NCBI GenBank assembly: GCA_015178975.1
Contig: WHVD01000005.1
Span: 1,488,001-1,552,000 of the forward strand
Direction of reading: 5' to 3'
Origin: Hysterangium stoloniferum
Taxonomy: Eukaryota; Basidiomycota; Agaricomycetes; Hysterangiales; Hysterangiaceae
DNA: 64,000 nucleotides
Numbering within the stretch: position 1 is the first letter of the stretch; the number at the start of each line of letters is the position of its first letter. Under the pieces are notes generated by a model, which did not search any database, had not been told where the DNA came from, and was given only the letters and a program-made list of their open reading frames with translations. Shown in pieces: positions 1 to 11,362 of the stretch. A program made the translations under genes and the position numbers.

Positions 1-152
1 GAGCTCGCTCTTTATCGATTAACGTATTTCTGATCCAACACCGTGACTCTACTGTGCGAGTACGTTCAACTTACGCCCATGCTTCCTTGATGTACAAAGA
101 GTTCGTTCATGATTGGTCTTTGAGGAATTGAGGAGTGTACATATAGTGGTAA

Positions 153-910
153 TTATAAACGATAGACGAAAGAACTGATGTACGATGCGTTAATCCGCGT
201 CAATGTTGACTTCATAACAAGTATTGGCTCCATCGCAACGTGAATCACCCCCGCTAATACAACACCAATTCCTGCGCCAGCAAACACTCGCCTACTTGTC
301 TTCTTTAGACCTCCAGAACCCCATGTCCTCAAAACCACATTCCAGCCCTCGAACGCGTGAATAAGCCCGCACAACACAAGCCCAGTGTATAACACCCAGC
401 TTCGAATAGGCCAGCGGGCCAAACCTACTTTAACAAACTCATAGTCCAACTCAGAGGGACTAAGCGAGAGGATAGGAAAACCATTCGAAGACGGGTTCAA
501 TCGGTGTGTCATGACATGGATGGGTAAAAAAATAAGTAGTGGATAGGCCGTGAGTGTGAGCAGGGATGGTCGACGGGGCAGGGGCGCCGCACTGAGAAGC
601 CGTTTGGTGATCCCAGCTGCTACGTGCACTCCCAATGGTGCAAAAACCAACCATGGCTCACTGAATGTTCCTTGGTAATACTCACGTCCTAACAGCTTTG
701 AGAGCCGTTTATTAGTACACATGCAGATCGCGACAAAAAGGCACTTGCCATGACTTGAGATGACAACGAGGATCCTTCAAAATTGGCGAGTACAGGTGCG
801 GATAGATGAATTAGAAGAAACGTCGTAATGAATGGTGTTGGCAGATGTGAAAGACTAGTTAACACAGAAGAAAATCGTCTAGCTTGAGGTTGCTGAGGGG
901 AGGAAGGCAT
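153..910 (-). CDS. mcp1: Mcp1-like mitochondrial outer-membrane protein (DUF1691 type)
   Basis: Two exons (910-749 and 695-153) encode about 234 residues, starting at the ATG at 910 (MPSSPQQ...). Several hydrophobic segments alternate with short loops; the motif HVMTHRLNP and the later IHAFEGWNVV carry the histidines typical of the fungal Mcp1 transmembrane domain. Yeast Mcp1 is an outer-membrane protein that suppresses loss of the ER-mitochondria tether ERMES and acts in lipid homeostasis; that role here is inferred from family resemblance. The exons join as ...SSQVM/LLGREYYQ only if the 53-bp intron at 696-748 uses a GC donor (gcaagt) and an AG acceptor. The protein is somewhat shorter than yeast Mcp1. 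The family call is made from memory of the domain. Confidence 0.68.
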
Positions 911-1484
911 GCTAAAATAGAGGTTCTGGTTTCCCTGTTCCAAAAGAACATTATAAAGCTGGATAAGTATGCTTATAATTAGGCTCACTGGCTGTCAAAG
1001 AATGCCCAGTGGTTAGATCAGGGAAACCTGGCTTGCTTACCGGGAACGATGCCGTGCGTGACCTGTCCGGTAAACTGGTTCGCTCCACGAGAGAGTCCTC
1101 AAACCGTTAATCATAAGATATCAAATATATCCTCTAATCCTTTTCCATGCGATTATCCCCCCATATATACTGATTGCCACAGCCATGAAATCATGGCTCT
1201 GGTGGGAAGCCTGTGCACAGGCCCGAGCGTTTGGAGATTTTTTCATAGGATTAATTAATCCATTTCTATCCTTAAGTTGGAGTCTGCTCCAGTATTTGAT
1301 TATCCAACTGCGCTGTGTTAAAAAATGTCTCAATTGTCAATAAATCTCCCCTTCATACATCAGTTTTATGCTAACAAGTATGTTTACAAGGATTCGAGGC
1401 TATCCCTACAAGATACACAAAAATTTACATAATAGTCGTGCTATGGCAGCCTAGACCATTATATCATACACATTCTTATTCGTT
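911..1484. other. Intergenic, no gene seen
   Basis: This is the 5' flank of the mcp1-like gene and the 3' flank of the spartin-like gene. Short open frames on both strands lack recognisable domains or splice structure. Confidence 0.5.
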
Positions 1485-3036
1485 TCACTTACTCCGCGGT
1501 GGCAAAGGTGGTTGGACTCCAAGTCCAGACGTAGTAGACCTGCTAGCTCCAGCAACACTTTCATTTTGCATCGCTTGCGCTTGTGGGCCAAAGACAACCT
1601 CTCTACCTCCCATCCTTGCCTTGACGACAGCCTTTCCCGCCTTGCGCAACAGTGCACGCCTACCAACACCCCGAAGGTCTACATAGACTAAGCCGACATT
1701 GCGAACAGATTGCCCGGTTAGCTGGGACGCCTGTCCCATTTCCGTCCCATACCTAAATAACAGTTTAAAGTAAAATAAAGGGCAGAAAGGAGGTGTCTAT
1801 AACACGCACTTATGTCCCAATGATGCTGATACGGCGTCAGTACCAGTAACAATCAGTGTGTTGGCCGAGTGCTCCAATGTTGTCAACAATAAATCCGTGC
1901 TTGCCAGTATTCTATTCAGGAGCCGCGGCTTTCTTGGAGGTAAAGGAGGCGGTACCGGCATCGGAGCTTCGGAAGACTTAGTGGTCGAAATACCGTCTCG
2001 TGGCGGTAATGATGGAGGAGGGCGCTGGACAGGCTTTGAACTTGGTCCCGCCAGTTTATTCGCAACAAACTCCACGGATTGAAGAATGGCACCAGTAGTT
2101 TTAGAAGTTACATCTACAGCTGTTCCACTGATCTTGTGGATACGCTTCATATTTGCTCGTGCACGAGGAGAAAACTCGACAGCCTTGGGAGATGGCGTGG
2201 AATGAGATATATAGTAATTTGACACAGAGGTCATTCCAGATGCGATGACTGAGGTGGCAAATACAATTCCACGGCTTGATGGGTACATGTATCAAATTGT
2301 ATACGAAAATCTGAAGGGAGACGCTTTACCTGATATAACCGGCAGTTTGCATTAATGCGTCCCGTTCTTCGGCACTGGCGGGGTGGACATAGGCTTCAAT
2401 ACGGCCTGCCAACTCTTCTTCCTCGCTGGGTAACTCCACTACCACGGGATCTTTTTCGTGTCCTTGTATAGCCAATGAGGTATCCTCCTTTATTGACACA
2501 TTCTCGTCGAGCGTTCCCATAACTTCACCATTATTTTCATCCATAAGGATGAGGCGTCCCTTGAAGTCTGAAGCTGACCCTGATGGCTTATGCTGGTACA
2601 GGGCAGTAGTCTCAACAGATGGCTGTTGACCTGCGCTCGACGTGTCTCTCGCCACGGGAGCTTCAAAATCATGAACCACTCCGTATTGCGACAAAAGCAC
2701 TTCCATTGTCTCCAGATCCTCAGCTGATGCAGGATTATGTATATCCAGCGGCACCACTAGCTCGACAATATCAGAACCTGGTGCTTCTGGTAAGAACATA
2801 TATGTATACATGGACCGGCTGTAATTGATAGCTTGTGTCGGCGACACTACCATCTCAAAAGAGTTTAGCTTTAATACAATCCATACATCTCGTTGTTCAG
2901 CGCCATTTGAGGGGATATCGAGCGTAACGCATTGCAGAGCCAAAACTCCAGTTTGAGGAGCTGAAGAAGGCGTTCTGATGGTACAATTCGGGAGTGTCAA
3001 TAATAGGAAACCCTCGGGTTGTGTGCTGCTACCCAT
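1485..3036 (-). CDS. Spartin / senescence-domain protein
   Basis: Three exons: 3036-2330, 2274-1810 and 1752-1485, with introns of 55 and 57 bp that keep the frame (ISRGIVF... and GHKYGTEMGQ...). The N-terminal ~200 residues form a soluble region ending in an acidic stretch. The C-terminal half has the spartin/plant-senescence signature: a glycine/alanine-rich amphipathic region (SRGIVFATSVIASGM), a Pro-rich linker with repeated PPLPPR motifs, then GHKYGTEM and DLRGVGRRALLRKAGK. Proteins of this family bind lipid droplets and membranes; mammalian spartin acts in lipid-droplet turnover and endosomal traffic. The same role here is inference. The end at PPLPPRSK is the simplest reading; a further small exon cannot be excluded because a gtaagtg donor overlaps the last codons. 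Confidence 0.75.
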
Positions 3037-3539
3037 TTCACAAAATATTTAGAATGAGTGGAGTATGGGTTAACTAAGGTGTCAAGTTGAATTGCAGTGT
3101 CGTTGCACGTGATGACATGTTAGCTTGGTCATCCTGTGATCTGTTGATCATGCTTAAACCTGATTCAAACGATTAGTGCTACCCAGAACTTTTGATTTGG
3201 TCGGAAAATCAACACTGGAAAAGTATGTTACTACTTGAGGATAGTGATTTTTCAATTTATCCACAGGCGCTATTAACTTCCAACATTAATCGCATAACAT
3301 CAAACGCTTGGTAAAAAGCTCTAACTACAATGTTGATACTATACATATTATATTTATTTAGGTGTATAAAGTTTTAAATATACCAAAGATGCCTTCGACA
3401 CTGACCAGAGTGTCCACGTGATCGTGGGAGCATACCCGTCGTGTTCCCGGGGTGAGAAACTGTTAGTCATAATCTGTACAGTAGGATATTCAAGCCCAGC
3501 TCGTCTTACCTTCTTCGCCCACATCATCAAGCATTCTCC
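3037..3539. promoter_or_regulatory. Divergent intergenic region, spartin-like (-) and RPL7 (+)
   Basis: About 500 bp separate the two start codons and must hold both promoters. The part just upstream of RPL7 is pyrimidine-rich. I see no confident TATA box or factor site. Confidence 0.45.
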
Positions 3540-4729
3540 ATGGCTCCGTCGACGACGTAGGCGAAAGAATTTTTATTCTTGTTTTCACAACTCATATAAC
3601 ATCCTTCAGCGTCCCGACTGCCTCAGACATCGAGGTCCCGGAGACACTCCTCAAAAAACGCAAACAGAATGACAAAATCCGCGAAGAGAAGATTGTAGCA
3701 GCAACCGCCGCCCGTAAGGTGAACACTTCATCCTCATTCTCACAATATATTACACATGATGCATACGATCCATTCGACGAATGGCTAGTCTCTATGGAGT
3801 CTATGTTGCCACTTCAATTAACCATCTTTCGGGACTGATTCCACGCTTTTTCTCCCCTTCTTTTCGTCCTATCATGACGTTTGCAAAAATGTACGCTAAT
3901 ACTTATTCTTACCCTCACAGGCCCAAAAGGCAAAGCGCAAGGTCATCTTCAAGCGCGCCGAGACCTTCGTAAAGGAATACCGCCTGCAGGAGCGCGAAGA
4001 GATCCGTCTGAAGCGCGTTGCACGTGCGGCAGGGGACTTCTACGTTCCCGCCCAAGCAAAAGTGTACTTCGTTGTCCGTATTAGAGGGTGAGTGAACAGT
4101 CGAATAGGTGGTTGTGGTTGATTAATGGTGACATTGCGTACTATTTATAGTATCAACGAAATCGCCCCGAAACCACGAAAAATTCTCCAGCTTCTCCGTC
4201 TGCTCCAGATTAACAACGGTGTCTTTGTCAAGGTAACCAGGCCTATGGAGCAAATGCTGCGTCTGGTAGAGCCGTACGTCACATACGGGTGTGTACTTTT
4301 TTTCATCATGCTTGATCTCCCTCTCTGTAGCTGATCACATCACCTCCAGCGAACCAAACCTCAAATCTGTCCGCACTCTCATTTACAAACGTGGCTACGG
4401 AAAAGTCGACAAGCAACGTATCCCTCTTGACAACAATGCCGTCATCGAGGCTGCTCTCGGCAAGTATGATATCCTCTCCGTTGAGGATCTCGTGCATGAG
4501 ATTTTCACCGTTGGTCCGAATTTCAAACAGGTGTGTTCCATTGCAGTGTGTCCTGTCTTGTGCTAACATATTCTTTCCCTCCCACCAGGCCTCAAACTTC
4601 CTCTGGCCCTTTAAGCTATCCAACCCCACTGGCGGCTGGCGTGCACGCAAGTTCACCCACTATGTCGAAGGGGGTGACCAGGGTAACAGGGAGGCTAATA
4701 TCAACAAGTTGATTAGGCAGATGAACTGA
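3540..4729 (+). CDS. rpl7: 60S ribosomal protein L7 (uL30)
   Basis: Six exons: 3540-3556, 3610-3718, 3921-4087, 4151-4288, 4350-4530 and 4589-4729. The start is MAPSTTVPTASD, followed by the basic eukaryote-specific extension ([17 protein letters not shown]) and then the L30-like core with [27 protein letters not shown] and YKRGYGKV. The C-terminus [13 protein letters not shown]...[10 protein letters not shown] is diagnostic for L7. The product is a structural large-subunit component that contacts 25S rRNA. Most introns are 53-63 bp, but intron 2 (3719-3920) is 202 bp and contains a probable C/D snoRNA, a known arrangement in yeast RPL7 genes. Family length (about 250 residues) and splice joins agree, so the call is near certain. 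Confidence 0.96.
3750..3845 (+). ncRNA. Candidate intronic C/D-box snoRNA (snR39/snR59-like)
   Basis: It lies inside the long intron 2 of rpl7. A C-box-like ATGATGC (3756-3762; one mismatch to RTGATGA) is followed about 73 nt later by a perfect D box CTGA (3835-3838). The guide immediately upstream of D, ACCATCTTTCGGG (3821-3833), is the exact complement of 13 nt of the highly conserved LSU rRNA segment CCCGAAAGATGGT. By the +5 rule it would direct 2'-O-methylation of the G in CCCG. In yeast, RPL7A and RPL7B introns host snR39 and snR59, which act on this same rRNA segment (recalled). The terminal stem is weak and D'/C' boxes are unclear, so the ends are approximate. Confidence 0.66.
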
Positions 4730-6421
4730 GGGGCTTGCTAGGTGGAAGTCAAAGTATCGTGATGCTGCGATTCGGAGCTCTATACGCTATGCTTATGCAT
4801 TATGTCCATACCTACATAGCATCGTACCCTCATTTTTTGTATGCTGTGGCATGATCAAATAGCAAAAAAATTTAATGCCTTGGCACATGGGGTTATACCA
4901 GCAACGACCACAATGATTAGGGAAAAGCTTCTTTCCTAAAATAGGCGTGATGTGACGAATCGGCTCGTGTCAGTCGGAACCGGCAAGCCGTCCAAAAGGG
5001 CTGAGATGTATTCCCGGTTGGCAGCTAGATTAGATCCCAGCCCCGTTTCAAATCTGTAGAGATCGTTCAGCTAATGGTCAAACAATACACGACCCATTTA
5101 AACTTGTATGCAATATAACGCGTAAACTGACATCAAAAATTTGCTGATCTTAAGAAGTAAAGAGTGAATAGAGTGAAACTAACAACAGGTATCCAACTGT
5201 CCTAAAACCGGAGGTTAACTCGACAATGGTTGATATTTGGTTACAGCTATTTGCAAATAAGTGCTACCCCTGCTTTGAGACGTTTCAACGCTTGTTTTAC
5301 GCATGTAATTTTCCTACCCTTGTGTTGTACAATGTAGAATGACTCGGTTATGAACATAATTTACCCGAAGAGGTCTGGTCGAAAAAATTATACTAGTACG
5401 CCTCGGCATAAATTAAAGCGGGCTTACTAGTAGGATCATGGGATATCACTCTTTTTCCGCGCGTTAGATGCACCCCCGCGGCACCATGATTGAGATATGT
5501 TGAGGAGAAAGTGGCCGGGAATTTGTCATAATATATCTTGGTGGGGAGCGTTTCCAACCAACAAGAACTGTTCTCGGCATATCGAAAAATTGGGTATAGA
5601 ATTTTGTAGCTGCAGTCTGTCGGGGTACGTTTTAGTTATAAATCAATGTTAGGCGCAAACCATTTTGGGCCTTATCACTTCCCAATGACTGTAATTAGGT
5701 GGCTTAGGTAGTCTTTATAGCAGCCTTATCGTCATATATTTTACAAACCGTTGATGTGCGTAGTCTTGAACATATTGACAAGTAATCACAATCACACCGC
5801 AAATGGCAGTAGCCACCGTGGATGAACAGCTTCGAACGCGTTTCACCTAGATCAAATTCCCAGTTGATCTCAGGCCGACTGATGGATGTTCACTCTCTAT
5901 GCCGTTACCAGGTCCTCCTTTATAATTAAGAGAGATTCAATAGGTTAGAATTATATATTGTAATATTGGTATGTAAACCATATAGGATGAACAAGTGTTT
6001 GACTACATCTCTATATCATAGAGAATTCTTTACAGGGGAATAATGATTCTGACTGTTATATTGACCAACCAGATTTCACCCACGGTAGTCTCCTTAATCA
6101 GTCGAACAATACGTTTGAGTTCCAAAATCACACGCTTAACAAGTTGGTCCGTGTTTGCAGTTGTTTATCTATGTCTTCGGTTAAAGAGATATAATGATTG
6201 TATTAACGTGGACCCTGAACTGCGATTGTACTTTTCTCATCAGAAATGACCTTTTATAGCGATGAATGTAAACCATTCAATTTTTATGCTTTGACACAGG
6301 AAAGAATCTTGTTAAAGGGGGTGAAAGGGCTTTCTCACAAACCAGTTCAGGTGCTGTGCGCCATTCCTAATCTATAGTAACTTTACAGCTCAATTTTTTA
6401 CCTTGGATATATTACTGAACA
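4730..6421. other. Long intergenic region, no gene recognised
   Basis: AT-rich sequence between rpl7 and the HMG-box gene. The open frame at 6043-6249 has no recognisable domain, and codon use is not convincing. I found no terminal repeats or tRNA. It may include the 3' UTR of rpl7 and a long upstream region for the HMG gene, which would be usual for a developmental regulator. Confidence 0.5.
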
Positions 6422-8253
6422 ATGTGGCAAGCCGCCGAGCAATCCATAACCACTTTTGGTGTGCTTCTTTCTACCTCTCTCTTGCCTCTCCTGACTTTCT
6501 TGATGGTAGCTGGTCAGGGTGGCATCCTTAATAACTCTGGCTGGACCTCTCAAGTTCCGCCGTCAGGGCCTCGCTCTTACATCCCTGCTACAAAACGAAA
6601 ACGTTCTACAATTGCTCTCCAGACTACCACCAAGGCGAAGAAAGAATCGCATATCCCTCGGCCTTCCAATAGCTTTTTTTTATTCCGAACGGATTTTGTC
6701 TCTAAACTCCCGGCGGGTGGAATCGCATCGGGGAATAAGACCCTGTCTAAACTAGCGGGCGATGCATGGAAAAGCCTGCCTCCCAATAAGAAGACGTATT
6801 GGGAGGAGAAAGCACATGAGATCAGGGAAGAACATGCCCGAAAGTATCCAACATGGAGGTACAAACCTCGTCGAAGGGAGTGGAAACCAGAGAGGAAAAT
6901 ATCAGCTGGTCAACGCCGTCTGGAACAGTTAATAATAACATTCCACTCGAAGCCCGACGCTTCAAGTTCTACATCGCTGCCCGACGCTTCTTCAAGTTCT
7001 ACATCGCTGTTCGACGCTTCAAGTTCTATATCGCTGCTCGACACTTCAAGTCCTACATCGCTGCCCGCCGCTGAGGTTCCCTCTCATCTGGTTCATAGAA
7101 AACAGTCTCTCCGCCTTCCTCACTGGGATGACTCAGTTTTGGCCCCCATTCCTACCGCTCCCTCATTGTGGTATGGAAAAAAGGAAATTCCAGAAGTTTT
7201 GCGACGTCGATCCGTCCCACTTCCAGAATCGACACATCAGACTCCGAACACTTCCATGCATTCTTATCAGAGTCCTCTTCAGACGTGCTTGCAGCCCATA
7301 CCTCAACATCGCCTGTCTTATTCCGGAATTAGAGCAGGCTTTGTTCCTATAAAAGTCCCTCCTGTAGAATGGATGCCCCAAGCACAGTCTCAAGAAGCCG
7401 TCAACGCCTCCCTCCAATCTATTCCTGAACATGAAACCGACCCTATGGGGATATTTGGAGGTTACCAGATAACGTACATCGTAAGGTTGACTGTCCTGAC
7501 TGTCTGACTATATTGACTCATATATTGCATTGTTTCTAGCCGCGCGAGGGTGAAGAGGGTTCCAGGTTGCAACCTCCGCCGATTTCGACCTCGCATAAGT
7601 TTGAACCTGCAGGACAGTATCAACCAGTGGAAGACTCATCCCCTAGTTCTCAGACAGACTCCTACTATCAGACGTATCACAGCCCGGAATCGGTAGGCAG
7701 CTGGGGTTCCGTCGTTGGTTATCCATCTTCCACCAACACAGCGACGGTATCACCTGTTACGGGTTCAAACTCTGATCGCAGCCTTCAACATTCAACGTCC
7801 CTTCCGGTGACGGCGACCAAACTCGAGGACGCATCGTATGCGAGCTTCGTGCACGACGCCACGGAACCTGAACACCTCATCGAGCGCATGCAGTCAATCG
7901 ACTTTGGGTCCTCTCATCCTGCCGCACTTCCGACGTACGGTCACAGCACGTACGCAGCGAACCAGAAATTGCTGACCTCATCGGATGTCGAGTTTTTCCA
8001 GGATAACATCACTCCCCTGTCGCCTTTCTTCCCTCAATACGTGCAATATCAAGGATCGCTCCAGCTCACCGGTTTGGACGCTGATATCGGAGGAGGAGCA
8101 ACCATTGTGGATTCACACCCTGAAGAACCATATCTTGCCTATGGGGATGAATACGTGAACAACGAAATCTTGAAGTATCCCCTCGACGCATGTACATCTG
8201 CTAACGGCTCTTGGGTTGGTTCGCCACTTGACCAAAGTCAACTGCAATTTTGA
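6422..8253 (+). CDS. HMG-box transcription factor (MATA_HMG type)
   Basis: Two exons, 6422-7480 and 7540-8253, joined by a 59-bp phase-0 intron. After a basic patch (KRKR, about residue 59) lies the HMG box at about residues 78-145: IPRPSNSFFLF, KTLSKLAGDAWKSL, KKTYWEEKAHEIREEHARKYP, followed by a basic tail YKPRRREWK. This spacing matches fungal mating-type/STE11-like HMG boxes, which bend DNA at promoters of mating and fruiting genes. The rest is low-complexity, Ser/Pro/Gln-rich and probably disordered or activating. The ATG at 6422 gives an oddly hydrophobic N-terminus (FGVLLSTSLLPLLTFL); the ATG at 6503 (MVAGQGG) is a credible alternative start. Target genes are unknown. Confidence 0.85.
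6952..7065 (+). repeat. Coding minisatellite in the HMG gene
   Basis: Four tandem units of about 27-30 bp built on gacgcttcaagttctac-atcgctg encode degenerate copies of (P/F/L)DASSSTSL just after the HMG box. Unit lengths are multiples of three, so the frame is kept. Such repeats commonly vary in copy number between strains. Confidence 0.85.
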
Positions 8254-8513
8254 CACCTACTAATGACAATTTCACGCCCCGGAATGCGAAATGCCCTCCA
8301 CTGACATGATGCCCATGGTGTAATATTTGTAACTTGGGAAAACTTACACATTCTCTCACATATTCCCATTGGCACTTCTTGCTCGTCAGGTTTATGCTCA
8401 TTAGACATTTCTATATCTCGTGCGAGATGTATCCCGTATATATTAATAAAATCTCCGTACGCAAACCTGTGTCCAGATAGTCTATAATCGGTTAGCTGAG
8501 GCGTGCAGTCATT

Positions 8514-9608
8514 TCATTGTGTCTTTTTCATGGCGCCGGGGTATCGTCTACCGTCGATTTCTAGTGGGGCACTTTCAGTTCTGCTTTCTACTGCAAGAAA
8601 AAGTGTATACATACTAGATCTCATTACTTCCTTTCGTTTGGGTTTCGCAGTCCACCAGGCTATGCCAAAATCCTTAGTTGCTCTGGTTGCAAAAAAAACC
8701 CATATAATACACGCTGCAAATGATCGAGCATCATTAATACTCCATGGCTTTGTGAAATCTTTTTCCGAATCATTGGTTATGAAGGGATGCATGAATTCCA
8801 TAATAGAGATGTGAAGATGGGCCCAGAATGGCTGGGCATGCATCAACAAGGCCGTCAACCCGGTAATTAGAGGTGCAAGCCAGAGGTCTACTGTTGTCCA
8901 ACCGTGTATTTTGAGTTCTGCAGGCGTCGCAAGGGACCATCCATTGGGATGGAACATGGAGAGAAGGTTGACGAAGAAAAATCCCCCATTAGCTGTTATC
9001 TGGAGAGAATTATAGATATACGGAGTTTTAGAAAGGGGAAAGTGCTCACAAAGGATATAACGAGAAGCGTCCAAGGGGAATTTGCCAAGCTGGAATTGGT
9101 ATGTGTAAGAACCACTGGGGGAATAAGACTTGTGAGAAGATATGAACGGGTCAAAGCGTCGAGCGCGGTCAAAGGTCCCTCAAGCTCAAATGACATCCTC
9201 GGGACTGAAGGGACACTCTCAACTAGATATTGGGCTCCCGTATACAACAAGGGGAATGTTCCTGATACCAGGAAGGAAGGCGTCTGACTTAGCCAGGCCG
9301 CTGCACTTGATATCAACATGAATTATATTGGATTTTTCTTGGAATGCACCTGAGAGAGCTTCTCCTCCATACACCACTACCAAGGTCACGAAAGCATGCT
9401 TAGGAAACGAATCCGCTTCTACTTCAGCTTTGCCAGTATGGTGCTTCCTCCGAACCTCTTCTCTAATCTGACGCATGACTAGACAGAGGCGAAGAACGGC
9501 CAATGCATCCAGAGTTGACACTGTTGCACCAAACCATGTGAATGGTGGGATCGGGGCTAGCAAGGTACTATACACCGCAGAGATGTGAGCGAGCGACATC
9601 ATCATCAA
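8514..9608 (-). CDS. Multipass membrane protein, function unknown
   Basis: At least three exons. The first starts at the ATG run near 9608 (MMMMSLAHISAVYS) and joins through GEALS/AAWLSQTPS. A second intron, opening with gtgagc after VISF, leads into ITANGGFFFVNLLSMFHPNGW. The protein (about 320-330 residues) has roughly seven hydrophobic segments and basic or polar loops such as MRQIREEVRRKHH. I recognise no catalytic motif. It resembles the uncharacterised multipass proteins common in Agaricomycete genomes. The small downstream frames remain open to the stop at 8514-8516. Localisation is unknown. It converges on the HMG gene with 260 bp between stops. Confidence 0.6.
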
Positions 9609-10795
9609 TGGACTTCAACCAAGTCAGCCTGTCGCCGTCGGGAGCTAAATTTGACTTTTTCCAATTGAAAGGCAATATATTAATCTTCTAATATGACAAA
9701 TTGGTCCCGGCAATAACTAACCGATCTTCGTGATATTCAGCGGCGATAAGCCATCGGTCCCCTACTTTTATTATCGGGACCTTTCCTGCATCGAATTCGA
9801 TAAACCTTGGGAGTACGGATAACTTGTGTAAGTAGTTAACTAGAGCAGTTTAGTCATGTATTGATCCTTACTCAGCACATTTACTATCTTCTGCTTTTTT
9901 CTTCATATCAATACATTATATAAAAAACAAATGTAATATATAAATTGTCTTGATCCTTATTTTGAGAGAGGCTTAGTCCACACTAATAAAATTTTTATGC
10001 GGCCGCAGTTGGGTAAGGGTTGTTGTTGATCACATCTGCACTTATGTGAGTACATGGGCTAATCAAGCTAAATATATATAATTTAGCTTAAAATGTATTT
10101 AAGGAGGGTGCAAGTCAAGCCTGATGGTCATTGCTGTCTTGCGTTAAGCTTAATATTTTGTTGTATTTAGTGCAAACATCATCATTACATAAATGAAATT
10201 TATACTTTTCCTAATATTATGGTGGGTCGAAAATATTTATTCCCTCATTGACACAAGGGGAAAATGCAAGTCCACATATCACACACATTTTCATCAGCCT
10301 TCGACTTTTATTTTCGAGACTCATCCATGCTGGTAGCTCTAGTTCTGTGACTTGCAGGATGTCTGTTTCCTTAGGGAGCTCCTAGTCAACTAATCTCATG
10401 TTGGTCCCTGTGACTGGTGGATGGTGTTGTAGTCATACACTTAGCCACACTGCAGCCAGCCTCCTTAGATGGGTACTGATTGCATTGTATATAGTTGATT
10501 GTACTAGGTAAAGATATATTATCAGCTTATGACTGGGCAATGCCTTCTTGCCTGCCAACATAATATCTTAAGTATTTACCTGGCTTTGTGTTATAATCTG
10601 TTCCCAGATATTTCAATCTTCTGATACAATTCCCACCTCTGAAACTTTATTAGTTCCTGGACATTCTGAACTTCATCCTCATTCTGTATTTGGTAACTTG
10701 TGTGTTGACAAGTATTCATTCATTTGCTTATTATGTTCTCAATTTGAGATCCCTATCCTAATCTGTCTTATTGTTGATCTCAGTGTGTAGTACAG
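9609..10795. other. Intergenic region entering the transposon block
   Basis: AT-rich sequence with no supported gene. From about 10000 the composition resembles the decayed retroelements that follow, but I could not match a specific domain. Confidence 0.45.
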
Positions 10796-10799
10796 TTAT

Positions 10800-11205
10800 C
10801 TTAGCACTGGAAACCTGCCAGGCTCCAGACCCTATCCTACATGCACCCAACTCTCTATACCCACCAGGTTACAGTTAACTGGAAAACCTGCCAGCATCTG
10901 GACCCTGCCATATATGCACCTGACCTTCTATATGGTACCCAAGTACAGTCACAACCAGAGTGCCTGCCAGGACCTGCACACATCAAACATGTCTATATCT
11001 GGCTCTGTCTCATGCACCAGTCACTGGACTCTGCCAGACAACCTGTCAGCTCTCTAACAGAGCCTCATTCCCATTATGGTCAAATGACCTATCATGTTTC
11101 ACACCCTGCTCCCATTCTGTTCCATCCCTAACACCTAGTTTGGTGTTTACTTGTCTTGTTTCATGATTACTTGTTTTGATCTTCATTATTACCAGATTTG
11201 GTATT
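10800..11205 (+). repeat. 5' LTR fragment, family A
   Basis: It shares the LTR landmarks of family A with 14107-14416 plus 16657-17157 and 58414: repeats of the GGAAAACCTGCCAG type, TCTCTAACAGAGCC, GGTCAAATGACCT, CATTCTGTTCCATCCCTAAC and ATTACCAGATTTGGTATTAC. It corresponds to about the first half of the ~810-bp LTR; the second half is missing. Confidence 0.65.
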
Positions 11206-11358
11206 ACATACATGAAGTGATGAAGGTCAAGCATGGGCAGGTCTGATGTCTGAAGTCTGGTGGGTATTCCAGTAAACTGATGACTGGTGCATGTAGGGTG
11301 TGGGTGCATATAAATTAGTTCCCAGAGTCCGGCAAGTTTTCCAGTTGTAACAGTGGTC
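11206..11358 (-). repeat. Inverted LTR fragment, family A
   Basis: Read on the minus strand from 11358, it begins TGTTACAACTGG and follows the first ~150 bp of the family A LTR. It directly abuts the gag sequence on its right and the plus-strand LTR fragment on its left, making a head-to-head LTR junction. Confidence 0.6.
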
Positions 11359-11362
11359 AAAA

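Noticed and set aside
4306..4656. Minus-strand frame over rpl7 exons 5-6
   Set aside because: Antisense shadow of a conserved ribosomal protein gene.
6043..6249. Open frame in the rpl7-HMG interval
   Set aside because: Short, no domain, no splice-linked neighbours, composition like the surrounding intergenic DNA.
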